Source of the DNA: Ehretia macrophylla
Taxonomy: Eukaryota > Streptophyta > Magnoliopsida > Boraginales > Ehretiaceae
NCBI GenBank assembly: GCA_037974665.1
Contig: CM075768.1
Location: forward strand, 9,097,501 to 9,161,500
Reading direction: 5' to 3'
Length of the DNA stretch: 64,000 nt
Position 1 is the stretch's first letter. Every line of letters begins with the position of its first letter. Shown in pieces: positions 1 to 11,536 of the stretch. Both the position numbers and the translations under genes were made by a program. Under the pieces are notes generated by a model, which was not told where the DNA came from, did not search any database, and saw nothing but the letters and a program-made list of their open reading frames with translations.

Positions 1-874
1 GAAGGTTGGGTCATAGGATTCGGGGTACATCCGGAGTATACTCATTGGGAGTTATAAGGCCGTTTGTTGGCAATTGATATCAAAGATTGAGGTTCGAAGA
101 TCAAGATCGACGACAAAGAAGATGAACCATATCCTTTTAAATGTGTTTAAAATATTGCTTAATTAGATTGTTATGTTGAATTACTTGATTACTTGAATTG
201 TTGTTGTATAGCACAAAAAGATTTGTGAAATCCCAGGTAAACTGTATCCCCTCCCTCACTGAGTAACTTTGGTTACTCATTCCTCTTTTCAACATGTTTC
301 AGGAAAAGCTAAGGTTGGATGCTATGTGCTGGTCTACGTGCAGAAAGTGCAAGTTGCTGGTTATATGTGTTCCATTTTGAGGTCATAGAACCTTGTGTAA
401 GTTCCTGTTGTCTTGGAAGCTTGTAATGTAAAGTTTGTAGTCCTATATAAGTTGGTAGTTATGGGTGGATTGTAACAACTTATGATTTACTTTTGATACA
501 TAAATGGCTTGCATGCTTGTGTGTTTAAGAATGTTGGTTGAATGGACTCAATACATAAGTAAGACTCGTAGTTAAAGTTAGAGTGGTATGATAACCAATC
601 TTATGACTTGGAATTTCATTGGCTATCGTAATGCATGCTTGTATGTTATTTTGCCATAGTTAAGGCTCGGATGGCCTTTAGGACTAGAGGAGGTTATATT
701 AATGAAGCTTAGGGTTGTCTGTCAAAGGTATATATTGTCTTTGTGGCTATTTGTCCTGCGTACAGGTTTGTGGATAGGCCTTGAAATAGGAAAAACTCCG
801 TCCGTTTTCCCTCATTTTCGTGACCTTGGGATTTGGGGTCGGGGCTCCGGTCTCGGGAGGGATCGGGTGCTACA
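1..874 (+). mobile_element. 3' part of a Tekay/Del-type LTR (window-edge fragment)
   Basis: The stretch around 20-60 (TACATCCGGAGTA) matches the LTR at 31750-31770. The block at 240-310 (CTCACTGAG followed by TTTCAACATGTTTCAGG) is the downstream block seen in other gypsy LTRs of this window, for example at 27410-27470. The end GGGTGCTACA at 865-874 is a typical LTR 3' terminus. No primer-binding site follows, so this is a 3' LTR or a solo LTR; its start lies outside the window. Positions 875-996 hold nothing recognisable. Short reading frames at 702-987 run across the LTR end on both strands and have no protein-like features. Lineage is inferred from LTR resemblance only. Confidence 0.65.
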
Positions 875-996
875 ACTAACTTGATCTTAAGTGGAGCCAT
901 ACCAACGAATCCAGATTGCCATTCCACGAGGGTTAGTTGTATTGTATCTAGTGAATAGTAATGGGAGGGAAGAGATCTCAAAGACAAGGTACATTT

Positions 997-1344
997 TGTT
1001 GGAGATATGCCCTAATGTTATAATTATATGACTTATATTTGGGTATTTTGATGTATACTTGTTTATATAAATATGGCATGTTCAATCATTCATATTCTCC
1101 TACTTTATCGTATGAATGAGTCCCTAGTATTTTTCATTAGTGAAACATATTCTAAAGAGTTAAAAATTTGTTAGCATGTTTCTTTCACACAAGAAATACT
1201 TAAAATGTTTATAGCCCTTGGATTATTTGAAAGGGACTTCAACTAATCAAGTACGGGCTATCACAACGGTTTACAGTGACTAGATCTTGAAAAAAAATCC
1301 GATTTGAAAAAAAAAATCACTGAAAACGGACAACCGAGTAAAAA
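997..1344 (+). mobile_element. Copia LTR fragment, diverged
   Basis: It starts TGTTGGAGATATGCCCTAAT and follows the copia LTRs at 47741 and 59043 (minus) for roughly 290 bases, including the shared block GAATGAGTCCCTAGTATTTT. Similarity fades around 1290, where A-rich runs begin. The fragment stops at the insertion point of element I (target duplication GTTAT at 1345-1349). It is clearly more diverged than the copia copies near 48 kb and 59 kb, so it is an older or different subfamily member. No coding sequence. Confidence 0.6.
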
Positions 1345-1349
1345 GTTAT

Positions 1350-3912
1350 TGTGAAACCTCTGATTTTACCTTTGCATGAAATTACATGTTTTGATATGTT
1401 TATGTGTTATATGCGTTACAATATGCTAATTCTGTGATTTATATTCCTATTACATGCTATGTATGCATTCATGAAATTTTCATCAAAATCGTCATCGAAA
1501 ATTTTATCGTCGATTTTTGTTAATAGTATTTTAAACGTACGTCAGCTAAAATTTTGACACGGGTGATTTTAGGGTTTGAAAACCTAGTCCTCTGTTATTA
1601 ATAGACCCATGTTCGATAAAAATTGATTCTGAAACGAAATAGGAATTTAAATAGACTTTTTGGAAAAAAAGTAGCGTTTTTTAGCTAAATAGTGATTTCT
1701 GCTAAACTCGATTCTTGCATTGACTTTCTTTGACCTAGTATATATTAATATAAATGTATTTATATGTGGTATTAAATGATTTTAGATTAATTGTGCATTC
1801 AAAAGACATCTGAAAACAAATAATATGACTTTTCACCTTCTTTTACAAAAAATTGAGTTTTTAACCGAGTCGGGTGTTAATGTATGCAAATGAAAATTGT
1901 TGTCACCTAAAATAAACGACCTAAAAATAGTCTAAGTGTTAAATGCATGTTGGTGAGCAAAATAGTCAAGAAAAACAATTAAAAGACTAAAAATACTAAT
2001 TAAAATATTAGAAAACCAACTTTGACTTTTATTATTTTTGTTGACCTTGAGCTTATATCATCAACACACACTAAAATAGCATAAAAATACCTCCAAAAAC
2101 ACCTACATAACCGAAATTGCCAAGGGAAGCAAAGAGAAGGCATTTTTCTAAGATTTTCAAGTGATTTTCTCATAGATTTTGCAATTCAAGTCCAAATCAC
2201 TTCATTCAAAGCTTGAAATTGCTTGTTGGGCATCCATTCTACATATTTCTAACCTTAGTTTGCATCAAAGGTGAGAGAAAAATTATAGATCTCAAAATGC
2301 TATTTTTATGTCAATTCATATAATTGAATTTTTAACCGTTGAAATGTTGAATTGATGTTAGAATATTGCTCAGTAGCTGCTAAGGACCATTTATATGGGT
2401 TTATATCTATTTTGAACGGTTGTAGCATATATTTATATTTTTCGGGTATTAAAATTGAGTTATTAGCTTGTTGTTGATTTAATGGAGTTGTGGTAGTTGG
2501 AATTGATTGTTGTTAGCTTCTAAAAGTTTTTTAAATATGTGGTAGTAATGTTGTAATGCCGAAATTTTGATTGTGATGTCGTGGTGAAAGTCCAGAAATT
2601 ACAGCCATGGTGCATTGAGGTTTTAGGGTTGTTGGGCTTGTTTTGGATGGATTGTGGTTGGTTTCCGAGGGAGCTAATGTAGTTGCTTGAGTGGGTGAGT
2701 GATAGAAATTGTTTTGGAGGTTATTGGATTAGTAGATTGTAAGTTATGATTTTTAGAAGTTTGAGTAGTCTTTCTTTAAATGTTGAAATAATGTCTTTAG
2801 TTGTTTGAGTGGTGTTTGAGAGGTTGAATCATGGGTTGTTGTTGGTTAGATTCGGGTTTGGTTGAGTGGTTTAATGCATGTTAAGTTGAATGACCTACTT
2901 TGTCATCTAACTTAGTTGTTGAGTTGTTAATTGATTAATCGATGTTATGTTGTTGAAATGATGTTAACTGATTGATTATTGATAAAGCCATGAGATAGGC
3001 AACTTACTTTGTTGTCCTCCTATGATATGAATGATTATTATTATTGTCATAAGTCTTGGTATGTGTGTGCCACCTCTCGGGCAGCGTTGGGCTGTTGGGT
3101 TGATAACGGTATGACTATCATAGACTACCCCCAGCTCGCATGGGCGGAGGTGTCATGGAGGGAGGGGCTAGTGAGGTACCTCGGGTGCGTGAGTAATGAG
3201 AAGTTATAAGAAGATGGTTGAGATCGTGATGGCATTTGGAGCTACACCAACTAGAGTATCCTTATTGATTGGTTATTACTATTGTTGTGCTTATATTGTT
3301 ATTGATGTTTATTATGTGTTTACTGCTCAAAGGATGATTTCCAAAGAGTATAGTAAATACTTGTAATAGATCTATCGAATCCTCACTGGACTTATTTTAT
3401 ATAAGTTCACTCTCATTCGTTATCTGCATTCAGGTGTTACTAAGCCAGACTTTATGTACGTTCCTCAGGAAGCTGAGTATGTGCCTTCTGTGGAGGAGTC
3501 TTATGTGCCGGAGTCATATCCATGAGGTTGTCTTATCTTTTGTAGTATGATGTATTGTATAACTTAAGGATAAAAAATTATATAACTCTAGTTTAGTAGT
3601 CTTTCATTTGAACATGATTAGGTTGCTAGATTGATTATAATCTATTTTGCAAATGTATGATATGTCATATGGTTGATGTTGGAACGGAGGCGTATACTTA
3701 TGAATGAACTGATGAATGGATGTTTAATATATGGGGATGGTTGTGTTGTATGTTGTTGGTTTGGTTGTGGAGTTGTAGTTGATCTTTGGAGTTGGTTATA
3801 TGGAATTATGAGGGTTGGTTTAGAGCCCTGATGTCCGTGTTATTGTCGTTATACTGCCGAAATTCCGTTGCGTCCTGACTGATCGTAAGTGGGGTTAGGT
3901 TGTGACGTGACA
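1350..3912 (+). repeat. 5' LTR of element I
   Basis: 2563 bases, TG...CA, ending GACGTGACA directly before the PBS. It contains the GC-rich block GGGCAGCGTTGGGCTG at about 3079 and the block GTTTACTGCTCAAAGGATGA at about 3319. Both recur in the other Tekay LTRs here. The 66-residue frame at 3009-3209 is read from this GC-rich block and is not a gene. The element's promoter and poly(A) site must lie in this LTR by analogy with the family, but I could not place them confidently. Confidence 0.85.
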
Positions 3913-3917
3913 TTAAG

Positions 3918-3929
3918 TGGTATCAAAGC
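3918..3929 (+). other. Primer-binding site of element I
   Basis: TGGTATCAAAGC starts six bases after the LTR end. It is one base off TGGTATCAGAGC, the usual complement of the plant initiator-methionine tRNA 3' end, which elements II and III carry intact. Confidence 0.8.
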
Positions 3930-4530
3930 GCATGTTTAGCTGTCAGTCGGGGTATCCTCGGAATGTGGGTAGTGGTCTTGACATGAATGCATGTACTAAG
4001 TGTAAAGAGAATTATATGTTTATATGTTTATGTGATTAATTTACTTATGTGAGTAACTTTCTAAGTGATCAATATGCTTTATGTGTTAAGTGAATTAAGG
4101 TGGTCAATATGCTTTATGTGACAACATGCCTTATGTACTTAATGTGTTGTAATTAATGTGCATTATGTGATTAATGTGTATTATGTGACAAATATGCTTT
4201 ATGTGATCGAAGTGTCTTGTGTGAAGTTTTGTTTATGTGGTTTTAATTGTTTATAACTAGATTATGTGAAACAATGTGCTTTCGGTGCTCAATGTACTTT
4301 AAGTGAGTAATGTGAATTACGTGATCAACTTTCCTTATGTGAAGTTTGTTGCTTATGTGACTTTAATTGCTTATAACCTGCTTACGTGATGCAACCTGCT
4401 TAGGTGATATTTGCTTCCAATGTGCTGAGTTGTGCATTATGTGATAATGTTGTATTGTATGATAATTGTGTATTATGTTGTACTTGTCTTTCATATGATA
4501 TAGTTGCATACCTGTTTAACTCGTGAGTGA
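3930..4530 (+). repeat. TTATGTGA-rich leader of element I
   Basis: About 500 bases of degenerate direct repeats around TTATGTGA, ATGTGCTTTATGTGA and AATGTGATTA. Equivalent repeats follow the PBS in element IV (27990-28300), element II (23570-23720, minus) and element III (55411-55600, minus). The stretch ending TTATAACCTGCTTACGTGAT near 4370-4390 has a close counterpart at 28234-28266, so the block is homologous and not just similar in composition. It is non-coding. Being retained in a gag-pol-less element, it may carry cis functions such as packaging or dimerisation; that is inference. Confidence 0.7.
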
Positions 4531-6660
4531 CCATTTAATGCCAAAGGAAGCTGCAAGAGCTTTTCGAACCAGAGGTAGGATGTGATTTTGTGTTATTATT
4601 ATTCTTATAGTTTATCATTGAGATCTTGATTATTATGCTTATGGATTTTAGTCTCAGTTTAATGGATCTGTTCTTAATATTCCTTTAGCGAGAATGAAGT
4701 TGTTCGAGGAAATAACAATGTATCTTGATGATTATAATTACTTTTCTTGCTATGTTTAACTTGTTATTACTTGGAGATAGATCATAAGTTGAGGTTTCCG
4801 TGAGATTGTGATTAGACACTTTTGGAGTCTCAACTCATATTATACTTTCTTGAGGTTATTTTAGAATGAATTTATTTGAGGAATTAATGATGTATATTTG
4901 TGAATGGAATGAAGTGTGGTATAACATGTGAATATTTCTACTATTTGGGATTGTTACATTATTAATGGATATTTGGAGTTTTGATCTTTAAACCTTGGAG
5001 ACAATTGGAGTGATTCCTAACTAAAGTTACTTTATTCGAAAATGTAATTGTTGGGAGGTAGAATTATTTGAGGAAATAAGAATGCATTTTGGTGGCTGAA
5101 CATTTACTTGCCTATATCGAGCTTTTGAGTTCTAGGTGGTATGACTTTCTAAATTGTTGATTAGGGATTCTCTTATGTTATAATGAGTTAGTATGAATCT
5201 GTATTGTGTTATCAGATTTTGGAGTCTTCATCAGTGAATCTTGTTGGGTAATCGGTGATTTATCTTGTTTAGTGATTGGTCTGGTGCAGAATATAAATTT
5301 TGGAGTGATTGTATGACTCCTCAGGTTCTTTAGATCTCCTTAGTGTCTTGTTTTGAAGAGAGATAGATTGTAGGATTTGACTTGTTGGTGTTTAAGTGTG
5401 TAGATGGGACACCCCTTTTGTGCTTCCTATTCTATTGGTCTTATTATTCTTTTCTACTCTATTCTCACCTATTTGAGAGAAAGTTATACTTTTCTAGCAT
5501 ATCAATTGTTTCTTGAAAGTTTTTCTTATTGGATTAATGGATGCTATATTCATTTGACATTCTTTCTATTCTTAACATTCATATTTGCTTCTTATAGCAG
5601 TGTCGCTTATTGGAGTTAAGGTTTGAGGCTTTTATATTTCATTCTATATCTCCAGCCATTTATTTCAATATTTCATTTCATCTTATTACTATTCATTTGA
5701 AAGTAATTTTTCCTTTGGTATACTATTTTACTTGTTCGAATTTCACTTGCTTGATGTACTCCCTACCTAAGTACATTATTTTCATTCTTGTTGGTCTTTG
5801 TTAATCCTATTGTTTTATTATTAAATGCTAAGCCACTACTTTACTTGTAATTGCTCACTCAAAGTACTCGGCAATGTCCTGTTGTTATCGTTTCTTATTC
5901 GTACTTCTTTGGTATTGCGTGCTGAGATACTCTTTCCACTCATGTTTTCTATTGAATTAATCATCTCTCATTTCTTAATTTTATTTCGCCTCAAGTACAA
6001 CTTCCTTGTTTGTTCCTTGAACAATCATCGAGAATTGAAATGTCTACTTGTTCAGGAATTTTTGTTCAACATACTCAGCACTATTTTGACTCGTCATCAT
6101 CCTTTGTTCGTACTTATTTAACTGATAGGTGCTGAGACATTTCTTATCTTAGTTATCATGCTTCCTTATTAAACTATTAGGCTCTTGATTCTCTAAGCTG
6201 TTTGACATCTTGTTCACTTGATTGTTGGCTCGAATATGACTTTTCATATCCTTATTTCTTTGTAAATTTCATAATAGCCATATTCTGACCAATGTCACTT
6301 TTAAGATATTCCCTTGATCAGTAATCATTCATGTTATCGTGAATGCGTTTTTAAACCCTCGGGGTATTCAAAGAGCTCTTTTGTGTAGTAGGGGATGATT
6401 GATAAGTAGTGGTGTCATGCTAAGACCTTAGGATTGTAATTTCTTTCATATGCAATATGATGTTAGGTGGGAGAGAATTATGAATTGAAAATTGTCTTGG
6501 AATTATGATAATCAACTTACAGTCAACGGAGTTTATTTCAATTGAGGTCTTTGTTTAGGTATCATCCTAAGAGATAAATGGGAACTAAGAGAAGTATTGT
6601 TAAGTGCAACGATTGAGGATTTAATTGTCTGTCAGTTCGAGAATTGTGCGGATGCAATTT
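4531..6660 (+). other. Non-coding interior of element I
   Basis: A short start ATGCCAAAGGAAGC at 4535 encodes about 15 residues before a stop and sits where gag begins in related elements, so it may be a gag relic. The rest is T-rich with loose internal repetition around TTTGAGGAAATAA (about 4700, 4873 and 5068). Hydrophobic frames at 5404-5619, 5610-5804 and 5825-6121 arise from the T-rich strand; they have no conserved motifs and are not called as genes. No zinc knuckle, DSG or DTG, YxDD or integrase motif was found in any frame I read. Confidence 0.6.
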
Positions 6661-6676
6661 CTTTAAGGGGGGGAAA
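6661..6676 (+). other. Polypurine tract of element I
   Basis: A run AAGGGGGGGAAA directly precedes the 3' LTR, as expected for the plus-strand primer. Elements II-IV have similar tracts of the form AGGGGGAGA next to their LTRs. Confidence 0.75.
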
Positions 6677-9192
6677 TATGAATTGCGTGTTTTGACCTGT
6701 TTATGTGTTATATGAGTTACAATGTGCTAATTCTGTGATTTATATTCCTATTACATGCTATGTGTGCATTCATGAAATTTTCATCAAAATCGGCATCAGA
6801 AATTTTATCGTCGGTTTTTATGAATAGTATTTTGAACGCACGTCCGCTAAAATTTTGACACGGGTGTTTCTAAGATTTGAAAACCTAGTCCTCTGTTATT
6901 AATAGACCCATGTTTAATAAAAATTGATTCTGAAACGGAATAGGAATTTAAATAGACTTTTCGGGCGAAAAGTTACGTTTTTGAGCTAATTAGTGATTTC
7001 TGCTAAACCAGATTCTTGCATTGACTTTAGTTGACCTAGTATATATTAATATAAATATATTTATATGTGGTATTAAATGATTTAAGATTAATTGTGCATT
7101 CAAAAGACATTTGAAAATAAATAATATGGCTTTTCACATTCTTTTACAAAAATCGAGTTTTTAATCGAGTCGGGTGTTAATGTATGCAAATGAAAATTGT
7201 TGTCACCTAAAATAAACTACCTAAAAATAGTTTAAGTGTTAAATGCATGTTGGTGAGCAAAATAGTCAAAAAAATAATTAAAAGACTAAAAAAACTAATT
7301 AAAAGACTAGAAAATCAACTTTGACTTTTATTATTTTGTTAACCTTGAGCTTATATCATCAACACACACTAAAATAGCACAAAAACACCTCCAAAAACAC
7401 CTACATAACCGAAAATGCCAAGGGAAGCAAAGAGAATGAGTTTTTCTAAGGTTTTCAAGTGATTTTCTCATAGATTTTGCAATTCAAGTCCAAATCAGTC
7501 CATTCAAAGCTTGAAATTGCTTGTTGGGCATCCATTCTACCTATTTCTAACCTTAGTTTGCATCAAAGGTGAGAAAAAAATTCTAGATCTCAAAATGCTA
7601 TTTTTATGTCAATTCATATAATTGAATTTTTAGCTGTTGAAATGTTGAATTGATGTTAGAATATTGCTCAATAGCTGCTAAGGATCATTTATATGGGTTT
7701 ATAGCTGTTTTGAACGATTGTAGCATATATTTCTATTTTTTGGGTATTAAAATTGAGTTATTGGCTTGTTATGATTTAATGGAGTTGTGGTGGTTGGAAT
7801 TGATTGCTGTTAGCTTCTAAAAGTTTGTTAAATATGTGGTAGTAATGTTGTAATGCCGAAATTTTGATTGTGATGTCGTGGTGAAAGTTTGGATAATTCA
7901 GCCATGGCGCATTGAGGTTTTAGGGTTGTTGGGCTTGTTTTGGATGGATTGTGGTAGGTTTCCATGGGGGCTAATGTAGTTGCTTGAGTGGGTGAGTGAT
8001 AGAAATTGGTTTGGAGGTTATTGGATTAGTAGATTGTAAGTTATGATTTTTAGAAGTTTGAGTAGTCTTTCTCTAAATGTTGAAATAATGTCTTTAGTTG
8101 TTTGAGTGATGTTTGAGAGGTTGAATCATGGGTTGTTGTTGGTTAGATTCGGGTTTGGTTGAGTGGTTTAATGCATGTTAAGTTGGATGGCCTACTTTAT
8201 CATCTAACTTAGTTGTTGAGTTGTTAATTGATTAATTAATGTTATGTTGTTGAAATGATGTTAACTGATTGATTATTGATGAAGCTGGGAGATAGGCAAC
8301 CTACTTTGTTGTCCTCGTGTGATATGAATGATTATTATTATTGTCATGAGTCTTGGTATGTGTGTGCTATATCTCGGGCAGCGTTGGGCTGTCAGGTTGA
8401 TAACGGCATGACTATCACCCCCAACTTGCATGGGCGGAGGGGCTAGTGAAGTACCTCGGGTGCGTGAGTAATGGGGAGTTATAAGAAGATGGTTGAGATT
8501 GTGATAGCGTTTGGAGCTACACCAACTAGAGTATCCTTATTGATTGGTTATTATTATTGTTGTGCTTATACTGTTATTGATGTTTGTTATGTGTTTACTG
8601 CTCAAATGATGATTTCCAAGGAGTATAGTAAATACTTGTAAAAGATCTATCGAATCCTCACTAGGTTTGTTTTATATAAGCTTACTCTCATTCATTATCT
8701 GCATTCATGTGTTACTAAGCCAGACTTTGTGTACATTCCTCAAGAAGCTGAGTATGTGCCTTATGTGGAGGAGTCTTATGTGCCGGAGTCATATCCATGA
8801 GGTTGTCTTAGCTTTTGTAGTATGATATATTGTATAACTTACTTAAAGATAAAGAATTATATAACTCTAGTTTAGTAGTCTTTCATTTGAACATGATTAG
8901 GTTGCTAGACTGGTTATAATCTATTTTGCAAATGTATGATATGTCCTATGGTTGATGTTGGAACGGACGCGTATTACTTATGAATGAACTGATGAATAGA
9001 TGTTTAATATATGGGGATGGTTGTGTTGTATGTTGTTGGTTTGGTTGTGGAGTTGTTGTTGATCTTTGGAGTTGGTTATATGGAATTATGAGGGTTGGTT
9101 TAGAGTCCTGATGTCCGTGTTACTATCGTTATACGACCGAAATTTCGTTGCGACCTGACTGATCATAAATGGGGTCGAGTTTGGGCATGACA
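6677..9192 (+). repeat. 3' LTR of element I
   Basis: 2516 bases. It lacks about 20 bases near its start relative to the 5' LTR, and part of the GC-rich block (around 8405-8450, counterpart 3110-3170). Otherwise it is collinear with 1350-3912. It ends GGCATGACA, followed by the target duplication GTTAT. Confidence 0.85.
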
Positions 9193-9197
9193 GTTAT

Positions 9198-9409
9198 GAC
9201 ATTTGAAAATTTTACCATCTACAGTTGAGAATAAGTAGGACACAAATACTTCAAAATCCTTGTTTAACCATTCCATTGCGTAGATCTTGTTGAGATACAT
9301 AAACGGGACTACTCATGCAGAAAAAATGGATAATTGAGTATAAAGTTATGCCCCTTGAAAGTTTATCAGTAATCTATATCTTAGAAAAACAAAAGGTAAC
9401 CATACATCC
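9198..9409. other. Flanking sequence, nothing recognised
   Basis: Continuation of the DNA interrupted by element I. AT-rich, no coding frame and no clear repeat. It could be the diverged remainder of the copia LTR that starts at 997. Confidence 0.4.
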
Positions 9410-11342
9410 AAAATTTTGATTGCAACATATATGTACAATATAATGTAGATAAAAATTGATATGTGTTATTCATATTTCACTTTTTATCCTAAGTGTGATA
9501 TTTATAATTAGCACGGTAAAGTTAATTTGTTATTAACCAATGTCTTAATAGCATAATAGGTTAAGTTATTGAGCACAAACTTATTTCTCGTGAAAGTTAT
9601 ACAAAATCTCTCATATTTCAAATAACCTTAAAGTTAATCGTCACTTATTTCTTAAAGTTAACCGCTACGTATTTCTATTTTTTAGAATATTAAATAATAA
9701 TGTTATGTATATTTAAAAATAAATAAATAAACAAAATTGAGCTTTTGCGGCGTATATTCAAAACCGTCATATTTTCTTATTTTAAAAAAATTAAATATGC
9801 TATTTAAATATTTTAAAAATTAAATAAAATTGAGCTTTTATGGCGGTTCCCATAGATAACCTTCATATTTGCTCATTTTTTAAAGAATAAATATGCTATT
9901 TAAATATTTTAAAAATAAAAAATTAAATAAAACTAAGATTGTGCGTCATTTTCGAAGGTAACCACCGTATTTGCTTCTTTTTTTTAAAGCTTGAATACGC
10001 TTTTTAAATATTTTAAAAATTAAAAATTATTTTTGTGGCTGTTTCAAATAATTAAAAAATATAGTTGAAGTTGAGTATAGACGGCGGTTCTAGTGAAACG
10101 CTGGCTATTTATAGTTTAAAAAATTAATTAATTGTGTATAGACAACGGTTCTGGATAAACGCCACCTATCTGAAATTAAAAAAATTAAATAATTGAGTAT
10201 AAGCGGCGGTTCTGTAGAAACGCTGCTATTTTCAATTTTTTTTAAAAAAATAAATAATTGAGTATAGGCGGCGGTACTTTATAAACGCTGCCTATTTGCA
10301 ATTATAAAAAAAAATTAAATAATTAAAATAATTGAGTATAGGCGGTGATTGTGTAGAAACGCCGCCTATTGAATTTTTTTAAAAAAATAAATAATGGAGT
10401 ATAAGTGGTAGTTCTATAGCAACGCCTCCTATTTTTAATTTTAAAAATTAAATAATTGAAATAATTGAGTATAGGCAGCGCTTTTGTAGAAACGTTGCCT
10501 ATTTGCAGTATATCTCAAAGTCAAGTATATATGATCATTAAAATCATCAAATTAAATTGTATTCGTGCAATAATTAATGTACCCATGAAAGGGATCACAT
10601 AGGGTAGAAGTTTATATCCATATATACCACCATTTAGAAAGCTTGGCAAATTTTTGCATGCTAAAACCATCTGAATAGATGATTCAATAACGATTTAATC
10701 TAGTGAGATGTAAATGTTTCAATCACTAGTAGTATGTACGCGCGATTTGAGATGAAAAACCATATATCCATATAATTTTCCATATTCATAGTAGTATATA
10801 TAAACTCTTGAAAACTGACTTGTATTTTTCCATGTCAATTTACAAAGACAAGTACAAGTTCAATAAAGATATGAATTCTAAACTTTGTAGGATTAGCATT
10901 AGTTTCCATATATAGGATCTTTTACTTGTATTAAGTTCCATAAGCCAAACTTCACCCTACAGGGTAGAGTAGTGTGTGAGAGAGGGAAAGAGTTATTTTA
11001 CAATATTGCAGCTCCCATCTCATTGAACCTGGAAAGAGAATTAGCATAGATATTGAGAAGTCATTCTCTTTCATTGTAGAAATATTGTAACCCTTTTTTT
11101 TATCGCATTAATGAATTTATTCAAATACTCCGTCGATGTAGACATAGCAAAACAATGTAATTCTTATATGTTTTTGCTCTGTTATTTTCTTGTTTCTTCT
11201 TCTATTATATCTCTGTTGCATCTGAGTAATTAACAATTACTCAACCCATCAGCACAACATATACCACACATTTCTTGTAATTTCTTTATCTTTTTTCTAA
11301 TTAACGATAGGGATTTTTCTGGAATATAAATTATTAATATGT
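9410..11342. repeat. Dispersed repeat, copy A (partner at 40966-42900)
   Basis: Collinear with 40966-42900 over about 1.93 kb, from AAAATTTTGATTGCAACATA to ATTATTAATATG, with many scattered substitutions. It contains an AT-rich left part with loose ~100-base repeats, the hairpin-unit array (10056-10510), then a unique part. The segment 11040-11240 (GTAGACATAGCAAAACAATG, then T/C-rich) resembles the R-U5 part of some plant copia LTRs. No long reading frame, no CACTA terminus or other clear TIR was found at the ends. It could be a non-autonomous DNA transposon, a composite, or a piece of a larger repeat. Confidence 0.65.
10056..10510. repeat. Array of about seven hairpin-forming tandem units
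   Basis: About seven units of 60-72 bases. Each has an AT-rich spacer (AAATTAAATAATTGAGTATA) followed by an imperfect inverted repeat: ATAGGCGGCG, a ~12-base loop containing TTCTGTAGAAA, then CGCTGCCTAT. Three looser units of ~100 bases precede it (9735-10000) with the same GCGG...CCG theme. The same array with the same order of unit variants is at about 41610-42060. GC-rich palindromic subterminal repeats of this kind are known from CACTA-type transposons; that assignment is inference. Confidence 0.7.
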
Positions 11343-11536
11343 TCCTTAAAAACTTTTTTGCTAGGAAAATGTAAACTTTTTTGCAAGGAAAATGTGTCCC
11401 TTAAAGTTGGACTAACTGAAACGAATTTAATTTAATAGAGACGAGTTGCCAAATTTTATTGAAAATATATGATTCACGATGCCTTAAAATTTGTAGAACA
11501 AAAATTCGTTTATTTGCGTCAAGCTTCAAGGTTCAT
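11343..11536. other. Intergenic, nothing recognised
   Basis: AT-rich sequence between repeat copy A and the 3' end of the defensin-like gene. Presumably holds the 3' UTR of that gene; no convincing poly(A) signal was identified. Confidence 0.35.

Larger units (their letters stand above)
1350..9192 (+). mobile_element. Element I: complete LARD-like Tekay-type retrotransposon without gag-pol
   Basis: Two long direct repeats (1350-3912 and 6677-9192) flank a 2.76 kb interior. The outermost bases are TGTGAAACC and GGCATGACA. A 5-base target duplication, GTTAT, lies at 1345-1349 and 9193-9197, so both ends are exact. A tRNA-iMet-type PBS follows the first LTR and a polypurine tract precedes the second. 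LTR ends, PBS and leader match the coding elements II and III, placing it with Tekay/Del chromoviruses, but no gag, protease, RT or integrase can be read. Large LTRs with a non-coding interior fit the LARD description. Movement would have needed proteins in trans. The LTRs look mid-90s percent identical by eye. Confidence 0.88.

Noticed and set aside
702-987. Overlapping frames on both strands near the window start
   Set aside because: They cross the end of an LTR and show no protein features.
5404-6121. Three hydrophobic reading frames in the interior of element I, membrane-protein-like
   Set aside because: Composition follows T-rich sequence; no conserved motif, two of them overlap out of frame, and all lie inside a non-coding LARD-like interior.
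9410-11342. Calling repeat copy A a CACTA transposon outright
   Set aside because: Only the hairpin array supports it; no terminal CACTA, TIR, target duplication or transposase could be seen.
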